Source of the DNA: Intoshia linei
Lineage: Eukaryota > Orthonectida > Rhopaluridae
Length of the DNA stretch: 26,775 nucleotides
Direction: 5' to 3'
NCBI GenBank assembly: GCA_001642005.1
Contig: LWCA01000467.1
Location: 1 to 26,775, forward strand
The notes under the pieces were generated by a model, which worked only from the letters and a program-made list of their open reading frames with translations, was not told the DNA's origin and searched no databases. A program made the translations under genes and the position numbers. Below are positions 10,190-20,239 of the stretch, piece after piece. Numbering within the stretch: position 1 is the first letter of the stretch; each line of letters opens with the position of its first letter.

Positions 10190-12159
10190 AACTTTAAACT
10201 AAAGAATTGGCTTGTTAAATTTAATTGTCTTCATTTGCTCAAAAACTTTCTTCGTCATTATTATGATTTTGATACTATTCGATATATGACTGCTCAAGTT
10301 TGTATTTTTAATGGTTGTTTTTCATATTGTTTTAGGATGTTATTGCTATAGGAATTACTCATTTTAATGATCGGAGGAAAATTTTAAAAGCAATAAAGTT
10401 ATTGTATTATGAAGAAGATACCATTCAGTTTGATGAACATGTACGTTTTTTATAATTATCATTGAATGATTAGTGATATTTACCAACCCGTTAGTAGGTT
10501 GCAAACCTCTGAGTTTGGGGTTTTTAAACTTACCTTTAGGTATACTGCTTTAATTTATGGTTATTTAGGATACATTGACTAGCTGGCTCGAAAAAATAGG
10601 CTTGCTTGTGTATTACAATAATTTTATTTCTAACGATTATCGAGAAATTTCAAGTTTAACTTGTTTAACTCAGGAAGATTTGGATATCATTGGAATCACT
10701 AAACTTGGTATGATTTGGACATAATTTTTGTACAAAAATAAAAAAAGCTTAATTTAAAATATTGTTTTTAAACGTTAGCCATATGTATGTACCAGGTACC
10801 TAAATGTAAACAAGAGAAGAAACGCCGAACCTACCGTACCTATATTTTCTTCTGTCACTTGGACCAAATTTTTGTAAAATGGGGACCTCATTTTTCCAAA
10901 TTGAGCATTAAAAAATTACATTAATGAATATCATAACTATTTTGTGTGTTAAATTTAAAATATCAAGTCTTTCAAGTTTTCACGCCAAACTTTTTGACAT
11001 GGGGGCCGGAATAACTAAAAAAAATCGATGATATATGATAATATTTAAGTTATCACCGGTGTATTTTCTAATAGATTTGTAATTCGCGGGTCGTAGTTTG
11101 GTGACCACTCGTTTATATAACAATATGAATAGTTTTCGAAAATTTTTTTTGGGCCCCTTTTTATTTTCGGCTGGCCTCGACCTGGGTAGGTTCTGCTCTG
11201 TATGTAATGGTTAATATATCGAAAATTGGAGGAGTATTTCTCATGATGTACAGATCGTTATGAAATAAAAAATGTAAGTGGTATGGGTTTTTAAGAAAGC
11301 ATTCTGTCGGACATGTGTGGGAACTGTAGGAAAATATTGACCCGAACACAGCTCTATACATTATTTTAAAAAACAAAATGTATTATATTAAATATGTTAA
11401 AACTAAAAGTGTTAAAATTAAAATAGATGGGTTTTTAACATTTAACAAGATCAACTCAACCACTAATAACCATGTATGACATAAAATGCGTATTTTTTTA
11501 TTAGAATTATCACGTACTGTGTATTTTTTTTGAAATATTCGGTTTTGGGCACTTTGCATGAAATGATATTTAAACCGGGATAACTCTATTATTATATTAT
11601 AGACTCTATAAGTTATTTAATAATGGTAAATTAAGTATTTATTCATTTATACTAATGTATTTATAATGTAGGACACGTAAAAAAACTAATGAACTATGCT
11701 ATGAAATGGAAGCAGCAGTTGGGTTCTCTAAAAAAATACAAAAGTTGCAATACAAATATAAACTACCAATATAACAGCCTAAAATCCTGTAGAAAATTAT
11801 CATTTATGCAATCCAATACGGATTTGCTAAGTAGATGTAATTTATTTAACGAACTACGCATCCGCCGTGAAAAATCTAATCAAAATTTGGATGAAAAACC
11901 ACTTAAATTTGAATCAAATTTATCACAAACCCATGACAGTCCAATTTACTCATCCGTGTGGCGAGATGATGAAGGTATTGTCAAGGACATGTTATCACCA
12001 TTTTCATTTTCAACTTGCTCCAAACTTGATAATAAATTATGCAATGAAAAAATTCCACTTAATTTTATTAATAATGATAAAAAGATTGCCAAAGTTACAG
12101 CTCTACCTCAAGTCCAAGATGAACCCATCAATTATAAAATTTCGAAAAATTTTTTATAA
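10190..12159 (+). CDS. Caskin-like tandem SAM-domain scaffold protein, 3' portion
   Basis: Exons 10190-10297, 10336-10440, 10569-10707 and 11672-12159 join in frame to 279 residues and TAA. The first SAM domain starts LKNWLVKFNCLHLLKNFL and ends DVIAIGITHFNDRRKIL. The second is TLTSWLEKIGLLVYYNNF, then QEDLDIIGITKLG joined across the third intron to HVKKLMNYAMKWKQQL. The second SAM closely follows the Caskin pattern (WLxxIGLxxYY, EDLxxIGITKLGHxKKLM). Caskins are scaffolds at presynaptic sites and epithelial junctions; their tandem SAMs polymerise. About 140 residues after SAM2 are low-complexity, rich in Ser, Asn and Lys, where vertebrate Caskins have a longer proline-rich tail. Ankyrin repeats and SH3 domain expected upstream are not visible, so the gene is partial here or shortened. 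Intron 1 is only 38 nt (10298-10335). The last intron (10708-11671) contains hAT debris, including a terminus ending near 11110. Confidence 0.85.
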
Positions 12160-12234
12160 TTGTATGTCTTTCATGTATATTTATTACTACAGAATTTAGT
12201 GTAGTTTTGTTTAATAATTTTTGTAATAAATTCT

Positions 12235-12240
12235 TATGTA
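12235..12240 (+). terminator. Likely polyadenylation signal of the Caskin-like gene
   Basis: AATAAA lies 76 nt after the TAA stop at 12157-12159. It is the first canonical hexamer downstream. In sequence this AT-rich such hexamers are common by chance. Confidence 0.5.
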
Positions 12241-12270
12241 GTTAAAATTTAAATACTCAGATGTACCATG

Positions 12271-12287
12271 TGACACGGTCCGTGTCA
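12271..12287. repeat. GC-rich perfect palindrome
   Basis: TGACACGG, one T, then CCGTGTCA: an 8-bp perfect inverted repeat about 110 nt past the Caskin-like stop and far more GC-rich than its surroundings. It could be a transposon terminus, a protein-binding site, or a hairpin in the 3' flank. Confidence 0.7.
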
Positions 12288-12353
12288 TAGTGGAAGTGTT
12301 ATTTCAAGAGTAAAGAAGTTATTAATTTAAATAAAAATAAAATATTTGATATA

Positions 12354-12380
12354 CAGTCAAACCTCAATTTAACGAATATG
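12354..12380. mobile_element. Possible pogo/Tigger-type terminus
   Basis: CAGTCAAACCTCAATTTAAC, preceded directly by TA, resembles the CAGTCAAACCTCGATATAACG tips of pogo-like Tc1/mariner elements. No matching right end or transposase was found nearby, so it is a one-sided relic at best. Confidence 0.35.
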
Positions 12381-12628
12381 ATAAACCTATCTTTTAACAA
12401 ACAAACATAATATTAATAATTTATGGGTATACTGGTACTATTAACAATATAATTTTTCGAATTCTGGCTAAATATCCAATTAAAATTGTGTAAATTTTAT
12501 TTAATTGCATAATATGAATTCCAAAAAAATTAAGCTAGAAACAAATTTTAAAAAATAAACTGTATAACTAAACATGGAGAACTATATTATAATGTCGGTA
12601 CCACGTTTAAAAGCTCAAACGCCAATTT

Positions 12629-12822
12629 CCGTTAAAATAAAGTTCAGTTTTAATTTCTTCATAATATTTATACAGTGATATTTAAAATGACAAACGCAAC
12701 TCGAATAGATAGCGTTAAATATTTTTGATTGCGAATTAGTTTTTCTATTTTAAAAGTACACACTTTTAGTGCTAATTGCCCATCGAATTTTATAATTTTC
12801 CAAAAAATGTCACACTTTAATG
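12629..12822. repeat. Dispersed repeat, copy 2
   Basis: Second copy of the block at 1-200, same strand. It starts with the same TCCGTTAAAATAAAGTTCAG. Similarity stops at TAATGCAA, where a hAT terminus (CAAGGGTTATCAACC) begins at 12823; copy 1 continues with unrelated sequence. Confidence 0.85.
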
Positions 12823-13274
12823 CAAGGGTTATCAACCTTTTTCAACCAACGCCCCCATTACACCATAATTTATGAATTTCAAAATCAAAGCCCCCATCAT
12901 AAAATGAACTAGAATTTTTATAAAATCAATAATGGAAAAAAAGGTAAATAATACTAAGTATAAATTAAAAAAAACACAATTAATGTAGGACATTTAATTG
13001 TGGAGATCGATGGGTAAATTATAAAAAAAAATATAAAAATTTTTTATTTATTTCCATCTGATCCTTGCGCCTGGTCATTGAGTGCCAACTGTTTAATTAT
13101 TGGTTTTATTCTAATTAATTTTATAACAATATCTCCTCTTTGACAAATATTAATTTTGTTTCTCTTTTTAGTCAATATTTTATGAACAGAACTGAATCCA
13201 CTTTCAACCATGTAAGAGGTTGGAAAACACAATAAGAACCGCCCCTTAAAATTTCTAAAAAACTCCCCATTCAA
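12823..13274 (-). pseudogene. hAT transposon 3' end with transposase C-terminus
   Basis: A terminus CAAGGGTTATCAACCTTTTT starts at 12823. Inside it, on the minus strand, 13274-13044 encodes the end of a ZBED-type hAT transposase. It contains FPTSYMVESGFSSVHKI then TKKRNKINICQRGDI, matching the hAT dimerisation block (FPTTYLCESGFSALxxIKxKxRNRL), and ends QAQGSDGNK and stop. No upstream transposase sequence is found to the right before the Tc1 element at 13399, so the copy is 5'-truncated. It differs from the ZBED5-like copy at 2015-3776 in sequence and termini and is a separate family member. Confidence 0.85.
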
Positions 13275-13353
13275 GTTTGATTTAAAAAAAATTACTAAAA
13301 TCCAAAATTAGACTAAAATATAAATGAAGGTTTTATACATTTACGACTAACCC

Positions 13354-13388
13354 ATAGAATGTGTACATTTCAGTTTTACACATTCTAT
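13354..13388. repeat. 12-bp perfect hairpin next to the Tc1 element
   Basis: ATAGAATGTGTA (13354-13365) pairs exactly with TACACATTCTAT (13377-13388) across an 11-nt loop. It ends 10 bp left of the Tc1 terminus. It may be a residue of an earlier insertion or the structured target of the Tc1 element. Confidence 0.7.
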
Positions 13389-13398
13389 ACGACATATA

Positions 13399-14596
13399 CA
13401 CCCCGACAAAACCTTAGAGCACCTGTATTATATTGAAATATAAGGAAAACTAAAAGGAATCATAATCTAATTTTTTCAATACTAAAACAATATGGTATAT
13501 CAGTTATTGCCCCGAATTTTAAATTGTGTAATTATGTATACTTTTTTTATAATTTGAGAATGAAAAAAAAGTCGAAAAAAATATGTGAGAAAAGTGCTAT
13601 AACGCTTTCTAATTTACAGCAAATAAAATAAAATAATTTATTTAAAACCTAATTTTATAATTTAAATAATGAGTTCTTCCACCTTTATTTGTAATAACTT
13701 CAAAAATTCTAGAAGGCATACTTGCAATTAAGGTGTTAACCTTGGGTTGGTTAATGGAATTTGATGCTCTCTCTATGGCTGATCTCAGATTTTTTAAACA
13801 TTTATATTGTTTTCCATCTTTATATACAATTTTAGTCATCATTCCCTATATATTTTCTATTGGGTTTTGATCCGGTGAGCATGGTGGCCACGGGATAACA
13901 TTAATATTTTTACGATTTAACCATTCTTTAGTCATTTTTCAGAGTTTAATTTTTCGTTTGTAAAACATAATTGAGTTTTAAATTTTTTTCCAAATCCTCT
14001 CCAAACCATTACACTGTTTCCTCCACATTGTCGTTTTAATTTGAATAATTGCTCTTTCCTAATATTGTGAAAATAGTAGGAATAACCATCTGGTCCGTTC
14101 AGGTTAAAACGTTTTTCATCGGAAAAACATTATTGATAATCAAATATATATTTAATTGAATGTAGTACGAGCAAAAAGTATCCTTTTTTCCATGTGGAGT
14201 TTTGTAAGGTTTGGGCATTTTATATGACTCTTTGTTGAATGTTCGGTAAGGAACATAATTTCCGTTGTATCGTCCTAGTGGAATTGTCATTAAAAAAACA
14301 ATTTGATTTTAATGAACTAGCACTACGACAAAAATTAGACGCTTCTCGCAATAAAAGTCGTTTATCAGATGGACTTAATGTCTTTGGGTGTATAATTTTA
14401 TTATTTAATTTTTTTGACGAACAATTATTAAGATACGTTTGTATGCACTTTCTACTTTATGCTAATGTTATTGCAATTTTCATGCAATGCAATGTTAAGT
14501 GAAATTTTCTAAATTTATTAAATTTTATTTTAATTTTCATCCAGAATATGGTTTTAATTGCATTTTTATAGGGTGCTTTAACGTTTTGTCGGGGTG
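13399..14596 (-). mobile_element. Tc1/mariner element, complete ends, dead transposase
   Basis: Inverted ends of 25 bp start CACCCCGACAAAACCTTAGA on the left; the right end (14572-14596) is its reverse complement with 2 of 25 mismatched. Both ends abut TA (13397-13398 and 14597-14598), the Tc1/mariner target duplication. The length of 1198 bp is normal for the superfamily. The transposase lies inside on the minus strand. Confidence 0.9.
13642..14483 (-). pseudogene. Tc1-like transposase pseudogene
   Basis: Minus strand, interrupted frames. The N-terminal paired-like helix-turn-helix is visible (SRKCIQTYLNN, then HPKTLSPSDKRLLLREAS and STRTIQRKL). The catalytic core has the first aspartate in FSDEKRFNLNGPDGYSYY and the framework QCGGNSVMVWRGFG. 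After [11 protein letters not shown] the sequence jumps directly to [20 protein letters not shown]. The QQDNAxxH stretch carrying the second catalytic aspartate is therefore deleted (roughly 35-40 residues against relatives). The third acidic residue is kept in [10 protein letters not shown], followed by TAG in place of the usual tryptophan. The C-terminus (KIVYKDGKQYKCLKNLR to the stop at 13642) is otherwise intact. It cannot transpose itself. Confidence 0.9.
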
Positions 14597-15643
14597 TACA
14601 TTGTACATGTACAAATAAAAATTAAATTAAAATTATTTTATATTTCGATAGCTACACAGTCACAGGCCGACAGTAATGTACGTATTTCACCGTAAGACTG
14701 TTAATTTCTGAGTTATAAAAATTTTTACATTAATTTTTTTAAAACACATTTAAATATAGTTTGATATCAATCAAATCCTAATTAATAATTTTCTAAGTTA
14801 TTAATTACTATTCATAACAATGTAAAACCCATTTGTATTGTACTAAATTAAGTTTGTAAGTAATGTAAGCTTAATTATTTTTGTTTCATTATACTAGGTT
14901 ACAAATTAATAGAAACACAGAAATATAATTAAAGATTAGAATCAAATTATAGGAAGAAATGAGAAATAAAATCATTCATCGTAATGAGATTTTGTTGGAC
15001 TCTCAGGTTTGATAATTTTTAGATGTAATATTCGATTAATATTGGAAAAGTTCATTATCAAATAATTAATACACATATATCAGCGGTAACAGTTGAAATT
15101 CATGTTGCCACAGTAGTATAGCAGAACCTACCTTACTCAATGTCATTGAAAATAAAAAAATAAGTCCTTAGCTCTTCTCCACTGGTCTTGACCTAAGATT
15201 TTAAACTAGACACGCAAAATAGCTGCGATATTCAAAAATATAAATTCTTAAAATGCTACCTTTAGAGAAATGAGACCCGAAGAAGGTTATCGAGTTATTC
15301 CACGTATAATACTAAAGAATAATTAGTTTTATAAATATCGAATAAAGATTTTGATATTCCTTTTGTTTAACATTAGAGTAATTTTAACTACCTGCGTCTA
15401 AAATTATTCAATCGTTCCTATACGGGGTCTGTATAACTGGAAATTAAGCATCTACTGATTGATTCTACTACCACCTAAAACTTTAAACCGTAATATTTAA
15501 TATTAAACCACAGATATTTGTCTATAAGATGCTCAATGACATATCCTCAAAATAGTGTTAAAATTATTTTATGTTTTAAGACAGTGCGTCATAGGTTTTT
15601 AGATCATAACATAGTCGGTTATAAAATCATAATAAAACATTAG
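14597..15643. other. Gap with one likely small exon
   Basis: 14953-15006 reads as an 18-codon plus-strand exon (EEMRNKIIHRNEILLDSQ) between an acceptor ATTATAG and a donor CAG/GTTTG, ending in phase 0. It may be an upstream exon of the gene at 15644. Shorter candidates at 15258 and 15560-15620 are too weak to fix. The remainder is AT-rich and featureless. Confidence 0.35.
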
Positions 15644-16628
15644 ATTAATAAAGTTAAGGATATTCAAAAAAGAATTTTAAGAATTAGAAGCGGAACAATT
15701 AAATCTCAAATGTTGATATTTTTAGAACAGGAAACATTTAAACTAAAGGTATATAGTATTTCACCATTATTAAATATTCTTGTACTGTATTGAAACTTCA
15801 AGTTTGCAAATATTGCATATACAATTGTAGCAATTATTTTTTAAGATTTCATATAAATTGGACAAAGAACTAAGAAGGTGTCGAAAAGTTGTCAAAACAT
15901 TACTATGTCAAGGACGCAATCGAGACGTGGGACCAATTCGAACAAGGTTATGTAATTTGGAGGATAAAATGGAGGATATATTACATCGAAAACCTCCAAA
16001 TTATGATTATGTTGATGATTCAATTAATGTAATTTTAAAAAGATGGTTAAGTCTTATTTTAGGATTAGTAAGACATTGTGCAGTGCACATTCTGCACACT
16101 ATCATGCTAATTTTAATTTTAATTTTAATATTTATTTTGATTTTGTGATATTACTTGGATTATTTTCGGACTTAATTACTAATCATAAAAATAGTGTAGA
16201 CAGGGGTAACAATTGAAAAATGTAGATTCATACAAGGCTCTAGACATGTTAGAAAGTTATCACATACGTTTATCTTTAAATTATGAAATGTGATCAAATT
16301 CTAGATGATTGCGAGAAACAGTACAATTGAAATATTCGATAAAAACATAATAGACACATCAGAATCAAAGAATATGAGTGTAAATTCAATGTGTAATTCA
16401 AAATCAATTACTCCAGGTAATATTTAATTTATCAAAAAGTAGCTTGTAATATAATCATTTAAAAACTAATCTTTAGTTTTTGAAAACGCAAAAAATTATT
16501 GGAATCTTGAACAGAGCCGTGTAATAATCAATAAAAATAATGCTTCAAATGTAACGCCCCACAAAAAAATGTGTTTAATGGTACTTGGATCTTTTTTGGC
16601 TGATTCTAGTAATTTTTATTTATATTGA
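15644..16628 (+). CDS. Unidentified gene, 3' end, four exons, helical protein
   Basis: Exons 15644-15748, 15846-16028, 16305-16416 and 16477-16628 join in frame (phases 0,0,1) to 183 residues and TGA. The start is incomplete: an in-frame TAG ends exactly at the acceptor CATTAG before 15644. The first two exons encode a charged, helix-prone region (KDIQKRILRIRSGTIKSQM, QETFKLK, KELRRCRKVVKTLL, NLEDKMEDILHRKPP) suggestive of a coiled coil. The last two are Ser- and Asn-rich and end LGSFLADSSNFYLY. Introns are 97, 276 and 60 nt with acceptable GT-AG ends. I do not recognise the family. The open frame 15858-16148 seen without splicing runs into a simple (TTTTAA) tract and is the less likely reading. 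The stop lies 31 bp before a CTAG-hairpin tip (16660). Confidence 0.55.
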
Positions 16629-16659
16629 AATGCAGTGTGGTTCATGTTATATAAATGTT

Positions 16660-17382
16660 CTAGGTTGACTGTTATGTACTACGTACAAATAGCACCTAGA
16701 TCTGCCAAGGCCAAATTTTTATTATTTCAAAAAAATAAATTTACGTTGAAAATTTAACTTAAATCTTACTATTCACTATTATCAATCTTTTAAAGGAGTG
16801 GTTCCCAAACTTGTTTCAGGTGGAACCGTTATATAACATTACTTTTTACTATTGCGTAGGAATGAAAAAAATTCCGAAGAAATGAATTATATATATTTAC
16901 ATCTATATTTCTGTATTGGAAATGTGTAGACGTTCAATGCACATTTTTTTGAAAGTTGTAGAATCAATATTAAAAATTATTTTTCACTCGGAATACATAG
17001 ATTTCTGGGGTTGAAATTTTGTATTTATAACAACTGGAATAAGCTATATCAGAATAATATTTTTTTTCATTTTTGGACGGATAATTATTTCACATATTTT
17101 GTTTTAATAAAATATTTCGGAAAAAAAATATATTATTAATTAATCATTAAACATAAATATCAGCCTCAAAAAGCTGTAATAGAAATTGGGTTTGTTTAAA
17201 TTCTATAGCTGTTAAATGTTTAAATAAACGGTAACACACTCATACAGAAATTTAATTCTATATAAATAAATATTTTATTATTTAAATTTTATGGTAATTT
17301 ATTTTTTTGGTAGAATTAAAAAAAGTCCGCCCTCGGTCGCACTAGGTGCTCGTTTGTACAAAGTACATAACAGTCAAGCTAT
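16660..17382. mobile_element. Short CTAG-hairpin element (internally deleted)
   Basis: Left tip 16660-16699 and right tip 17342-17382 are inverted. The interior matches, in order, the left arms of the other copies. The TTCCCAAACTTGTTTCAGGTGG block at about 16801 is also at 26629. The TTGCGTAG block at 16852-16931 is also at 8281 and 21730. The GTAGATTTCTGGGGTTGAAA-like block near 17000 is also at 21917. Only about 100 bp of right arm remains, so this is a 723-bp non-autonomous derivative. There is no coding frame. An (AAAT)n tract at 17391-17410 follows the right tip. Confidence 0.8.
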
Positions 17383-17506
17383 TGACACAAAATAAATAAA
17401 TAAATAAATATTTAGATAATCGTCAGTTGACTTTTAATTCAAAGTTCAGTGACGCCATCGAGAATAAAGTTGAGGTATATATAAATTATTGTTTATAATT
17501 ATTATA

Positions 17507-18190
17507 TTATATTATAATATGTATAATATAACACCAGACAACATTTTTATAGTTTTAAAAAAAATTCTGTTAAATTTTAATTTTAAATGATGGACCGAAT
17601 TGCAAAATGTATATTTTAAAAGATAGAGGGAAATTTGCCTCCTAATTACCGTAATAATATTATATTAATATTATATTATACAAAAGATTATTTGATATTT
17701 TAAATCATTAAGTAAACTATTTTAAGTAACTAATATTTTTTAAATACATAATTATAAATGGTGAATCTAATAAAACTATANTTTTCATCATTGATATACT
17801 CATATTTAATCTATATATGTAGATCGCTCGGGAATATTCGAGACAATTTGTTTATTATAAATTGCGTGCATGATATTACATTTATATTAGAAATTGGAAA
17901 AGTTTATTTATCTATTGTTAGTTTTTTTTATAATACAGTATTACACAGAACAACATTTTTACAGTTTTAAAAAAATTTCTGCTAGGTTTTATTTTTAAAT
18001 AATAGACCGAATTGCAAAATGTATATTCTGAAGGATAGAGGGAAATTTGTCTCCTAGTTACCGTAATAATATCATTAATATTATTTTATACAAAGGATTA
18101 TTGCATATTTTAAATCATTAAATGAACTATTTTGGGTAACTAATATTTTTTAAATACATAATTATAAATGGTGAATCTAATAAAACTATA
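17507..18190. repeat. Tandem duplication, period about 411 bp, with an N at the junction
   Basis: A unit of roughly 260 bp (17507-17780) recurs at about 17925-18190, offset 410-412 bp, with many shared diagnostic runs (ACCGAATTGCAAAATGTATA, ATGGTGAATCTAATAAAACT). The 145-bp spacer is not repeated after copy 2. The only ambiguous base of the window, N at 17781, is the first base after copy 1, where an assembler would have trouble. Confidence 0.85.
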
Positions 18191-18591
18191 AAAATTTAAA
18201 TTATCTTTAAAAAAAATGGCAAAACTTACCCTCATCATAGGTTTTTTAAAGAATTTCTGGGATATTTTTTTACAGTAAAATATATACGGGAAGACGCAAA
18301 TATAATCCCATGACACAAAATTATTGATCATCCAGATTTTTTTTTAAATTTAGTTTTAATAATTAACAAATAGATAAAATTTGAAATCCACCATAAAGAA
18401 TAATCATAACGCATGTTTATATTTTTTTAACTTTAACACGAAATGGTTCACATTTGATAGAGTAAGATTTTTTTGATTTTGTTAGACGTAAGTCAGAAAT
18501 TAGACCATATTTATTTGATTTTATACAATAATGGTCAATGACCATTGGTCATTCATTTAAAAGTAAATCAATTTTATATATTAGTTTAGTT
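18191..18591. other. Non-coding gap
   Basis: AT-rich, with no supported gene. A minus-strand ATG frame (18331 to 18230) with a perfect GTAAGT donor is noted under rejected items. Confidence 0.4.
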
Positions 18592-18857
18592 CAACGGTTC
18601 TCAAATGTGGGTACTGGTACCACCTAGGGGTACCATAAATTATTTTGGGGTACCAGTTCATCTCATCCTATGACTCATACTTCATGATTCATAAATTATA
18701 AATATTTTTACAAATTTCATAATATATTTATGTATCTATTTTTAATGAAGTAGAGTTTAACTATTTTATTTGATTTTTTTAATTCACATGGTATCATAGT
18801 TACAATAAATAGAAATTATTATGGGGTACCAACTGCGAAGTATGTTGAGAACCGCTG
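18592..18857. mobile_element. hAT MITE with perfect 8-bp target duplication
   Basis: The ends CAACGGTTCTCAAATGTGG and GTATGTTGAGAACCGCTG are inverted repeats of hAT type. The element is 266 bp, has no coding capacity, and is flanked on both sides by the identical GTTTAGTT (18584-18591 and 18858-18865). Its internal WGGGGTACCA motifs (CTAGGGGTACC, TTGGGGTACCAG, ATGGGGTACCAA) repeat in both halves. Confidence 0.92.
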
Positions 18858-18943
18858 GTTTAGTTGTATGTAACTACAGAAATGACAGTTATTAATATTA
18901 ATTAATGCTTTAAATACGAGATACGTTTTTAAAATTTTTTCAG

Positions 18944-19121
18944 GAATGTAAAAATTATATTTGTATATTATCTTTTTTTAAGCAGAAATTTTTTTCAGTT
19001 GTAATTGTTTCACAGTACAACATTTTTGACCATTTTTGAAATCTGTCTGTATCATTTTCATCAGAAAACGTGCACAATATAAGGAAATCTAATAATTTAA
19101 GGTTAAAGAAATTTCTGTCGC
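18944..19121 (+). CDS. Candidate exons of unknown gene
   Basis: A strong acceptor (AAAATTTTTTCAG) opens a 31-codon frame at 18944 (ECKNYICILSFFKQKFF). A second acceptor (TTTTCATCAG) opens an exon at 19065. One model joins 18944-19014 to 19065 across a 50-nt intron and stops at 19092. Another reads 19065-19121 as NVHNIRKSNNLRLKKFLS and joins in phase 1 to the exon at 20240, making it the 5' part of the next gene. The two readings are exclusive and I cannot choose firmly; the second has the more protein-like composition. Confidence 0.3.
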
Positions 19122-19287
19122 GTTGTTACTGAAATAATCAAGTAACTGGTAGTGACTCACCACATATATACTTTGTTTTCAAAAATATACCATATTTTTA
19201 ACGCAGTTTTTAAGGAAATGTTTAAATTAAAAAATATCTCTATAAGCATATATTATATGAAGAATCATTTAATACCATCTTTTAGGG

Positions 19288-20233
19288 CAATGGTTGCCAA
19301 ACTTATTGATATGCGGGCCGCATTGACCACGTATTATTATGTCGCGGGTCGCACAAATATCGTGACTACACATGAAACAATTTAAATTTTAAATTGATGA
19401 AATTCTATTAAATTATTTAAAGTGTCAAAATTCCATTTGAATAATTAACAATTATTATTTTTGGAGTGCATTTTAATTATTAATTGTGTTTATTATTAAG
19501 TTTCAAAATTGTATTATATTTATAATTATATCTATGCAAACAATAAAAGAAAATTTGAACAAAAATTAGCCTATTATTGATAAACAATAAAAATAATTTT
19601 TTTGTTCAACTATTGATAAAACCAACCAAAAAATTTAATTTTTATATCATTGCATTTAGTTTAATCTAATTAAAAATATACAATTATTTTATTTAAAAGA
19701 GATAAAGATAGGAAAATTTTATCTAATGCGCAAAAATTAATAAACGGTTAATTATTTAAATGGAATGTGACATGTTGTAAAATTTACAATGTAAACCGGT
19801 GATATCGCTCACTACTGGCCGATTTGACTTTTTTACTGGGCGATGCGAAAATAAATATTTTTCATTTTTTTCAACAAATTAAATTTTATCAAATAAAAAA
19901 AAATTGAATTAAATTGAACCATAATTAATTTATTAAGAGTTTGACAATATAAGTTATCCAACACCAATTATCTGTGTAGTAAGTATGTTGCCTTTTATAT
20001 TTTAATAAAATTTAGTTATGCCTGCTTCCAAAAAATATGTTCCTGGATATTCTACCAATCATTTAAAATTTGGTTTTATATTTTTTTAAAATTTTATTTT
20101 TACTGGGCGATAAAAACAATATATTTAATAAAATTCTAAAAAATGGGTCGGGAAACACTGATGTAAACAATCAATTTCAATATAAACATAAGTATAAAGC
20201 ATGATTTCGCGGGCCATAGTTTGCCCACCACTG
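19288..20233. mobile_element. hAT element inserted at a splice acceptor
   Basis: The left end CAATGGTTGCCAAACTTATT and right end GGGCCATAGTTTGCCCACCACTG are inverted hAT termini. Flanks are TTTTAGGG (19280-19287) and TTTTAGTG (20234-20241), an 8-bp target duplication with one mismatch. The 946-bp element has no transposase and contains a younger nested insertion. The right-hand duplication supplies TTTTAG directly in front of the exon at 20240. Confidence 0.88.
19797..20160. mobile_element. Nested hAT-type MITE
   Basis: A 364-bp insertion is flanked by the identical ATGTAAAC (19789-19796 and 20161-20168). The right end AATGGGTCGGGAAACACTG is a typical hAT tip; the left end CGGTGATATCGCTCACTACT is diverged. 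TACTGGGCGAT occurs twice inside, near each end. It lies wholly within the hAT element 19288-20233 and is therefore younger than that element. Confidence 0.85.
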
Positions 20234-20239
20234 TTTTAG

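Noticed and set aside
11161-11376. Minus-strand 71-codon open frame
   Set aside because: It lies in a Caskin-like intron full of hAT debris, has no recognisable domain, and is probably transposon-derived.
14239-14502. Plus-strand 87-codon frame
   Set aside because: Shadow of the Tc1 transposase helix-turn-helix region on the minus strand.
16105-16148. Hydrophobic C-terminus (LILILIFILIL) as a membrane segment
   Set aside because: It is a simple TTTTAA repeat read through the intron; the donor at 16029 gives a better protein.
17995-18331. Minus-strand two-exon gene (ATG at 18331, GTAAGT donor, second exon in the tandem repeat)
   Set aside because: The donor is excellent, but the second exon lies in a duplicated non-coding repeat, is 10 codons long, and there is no homology.
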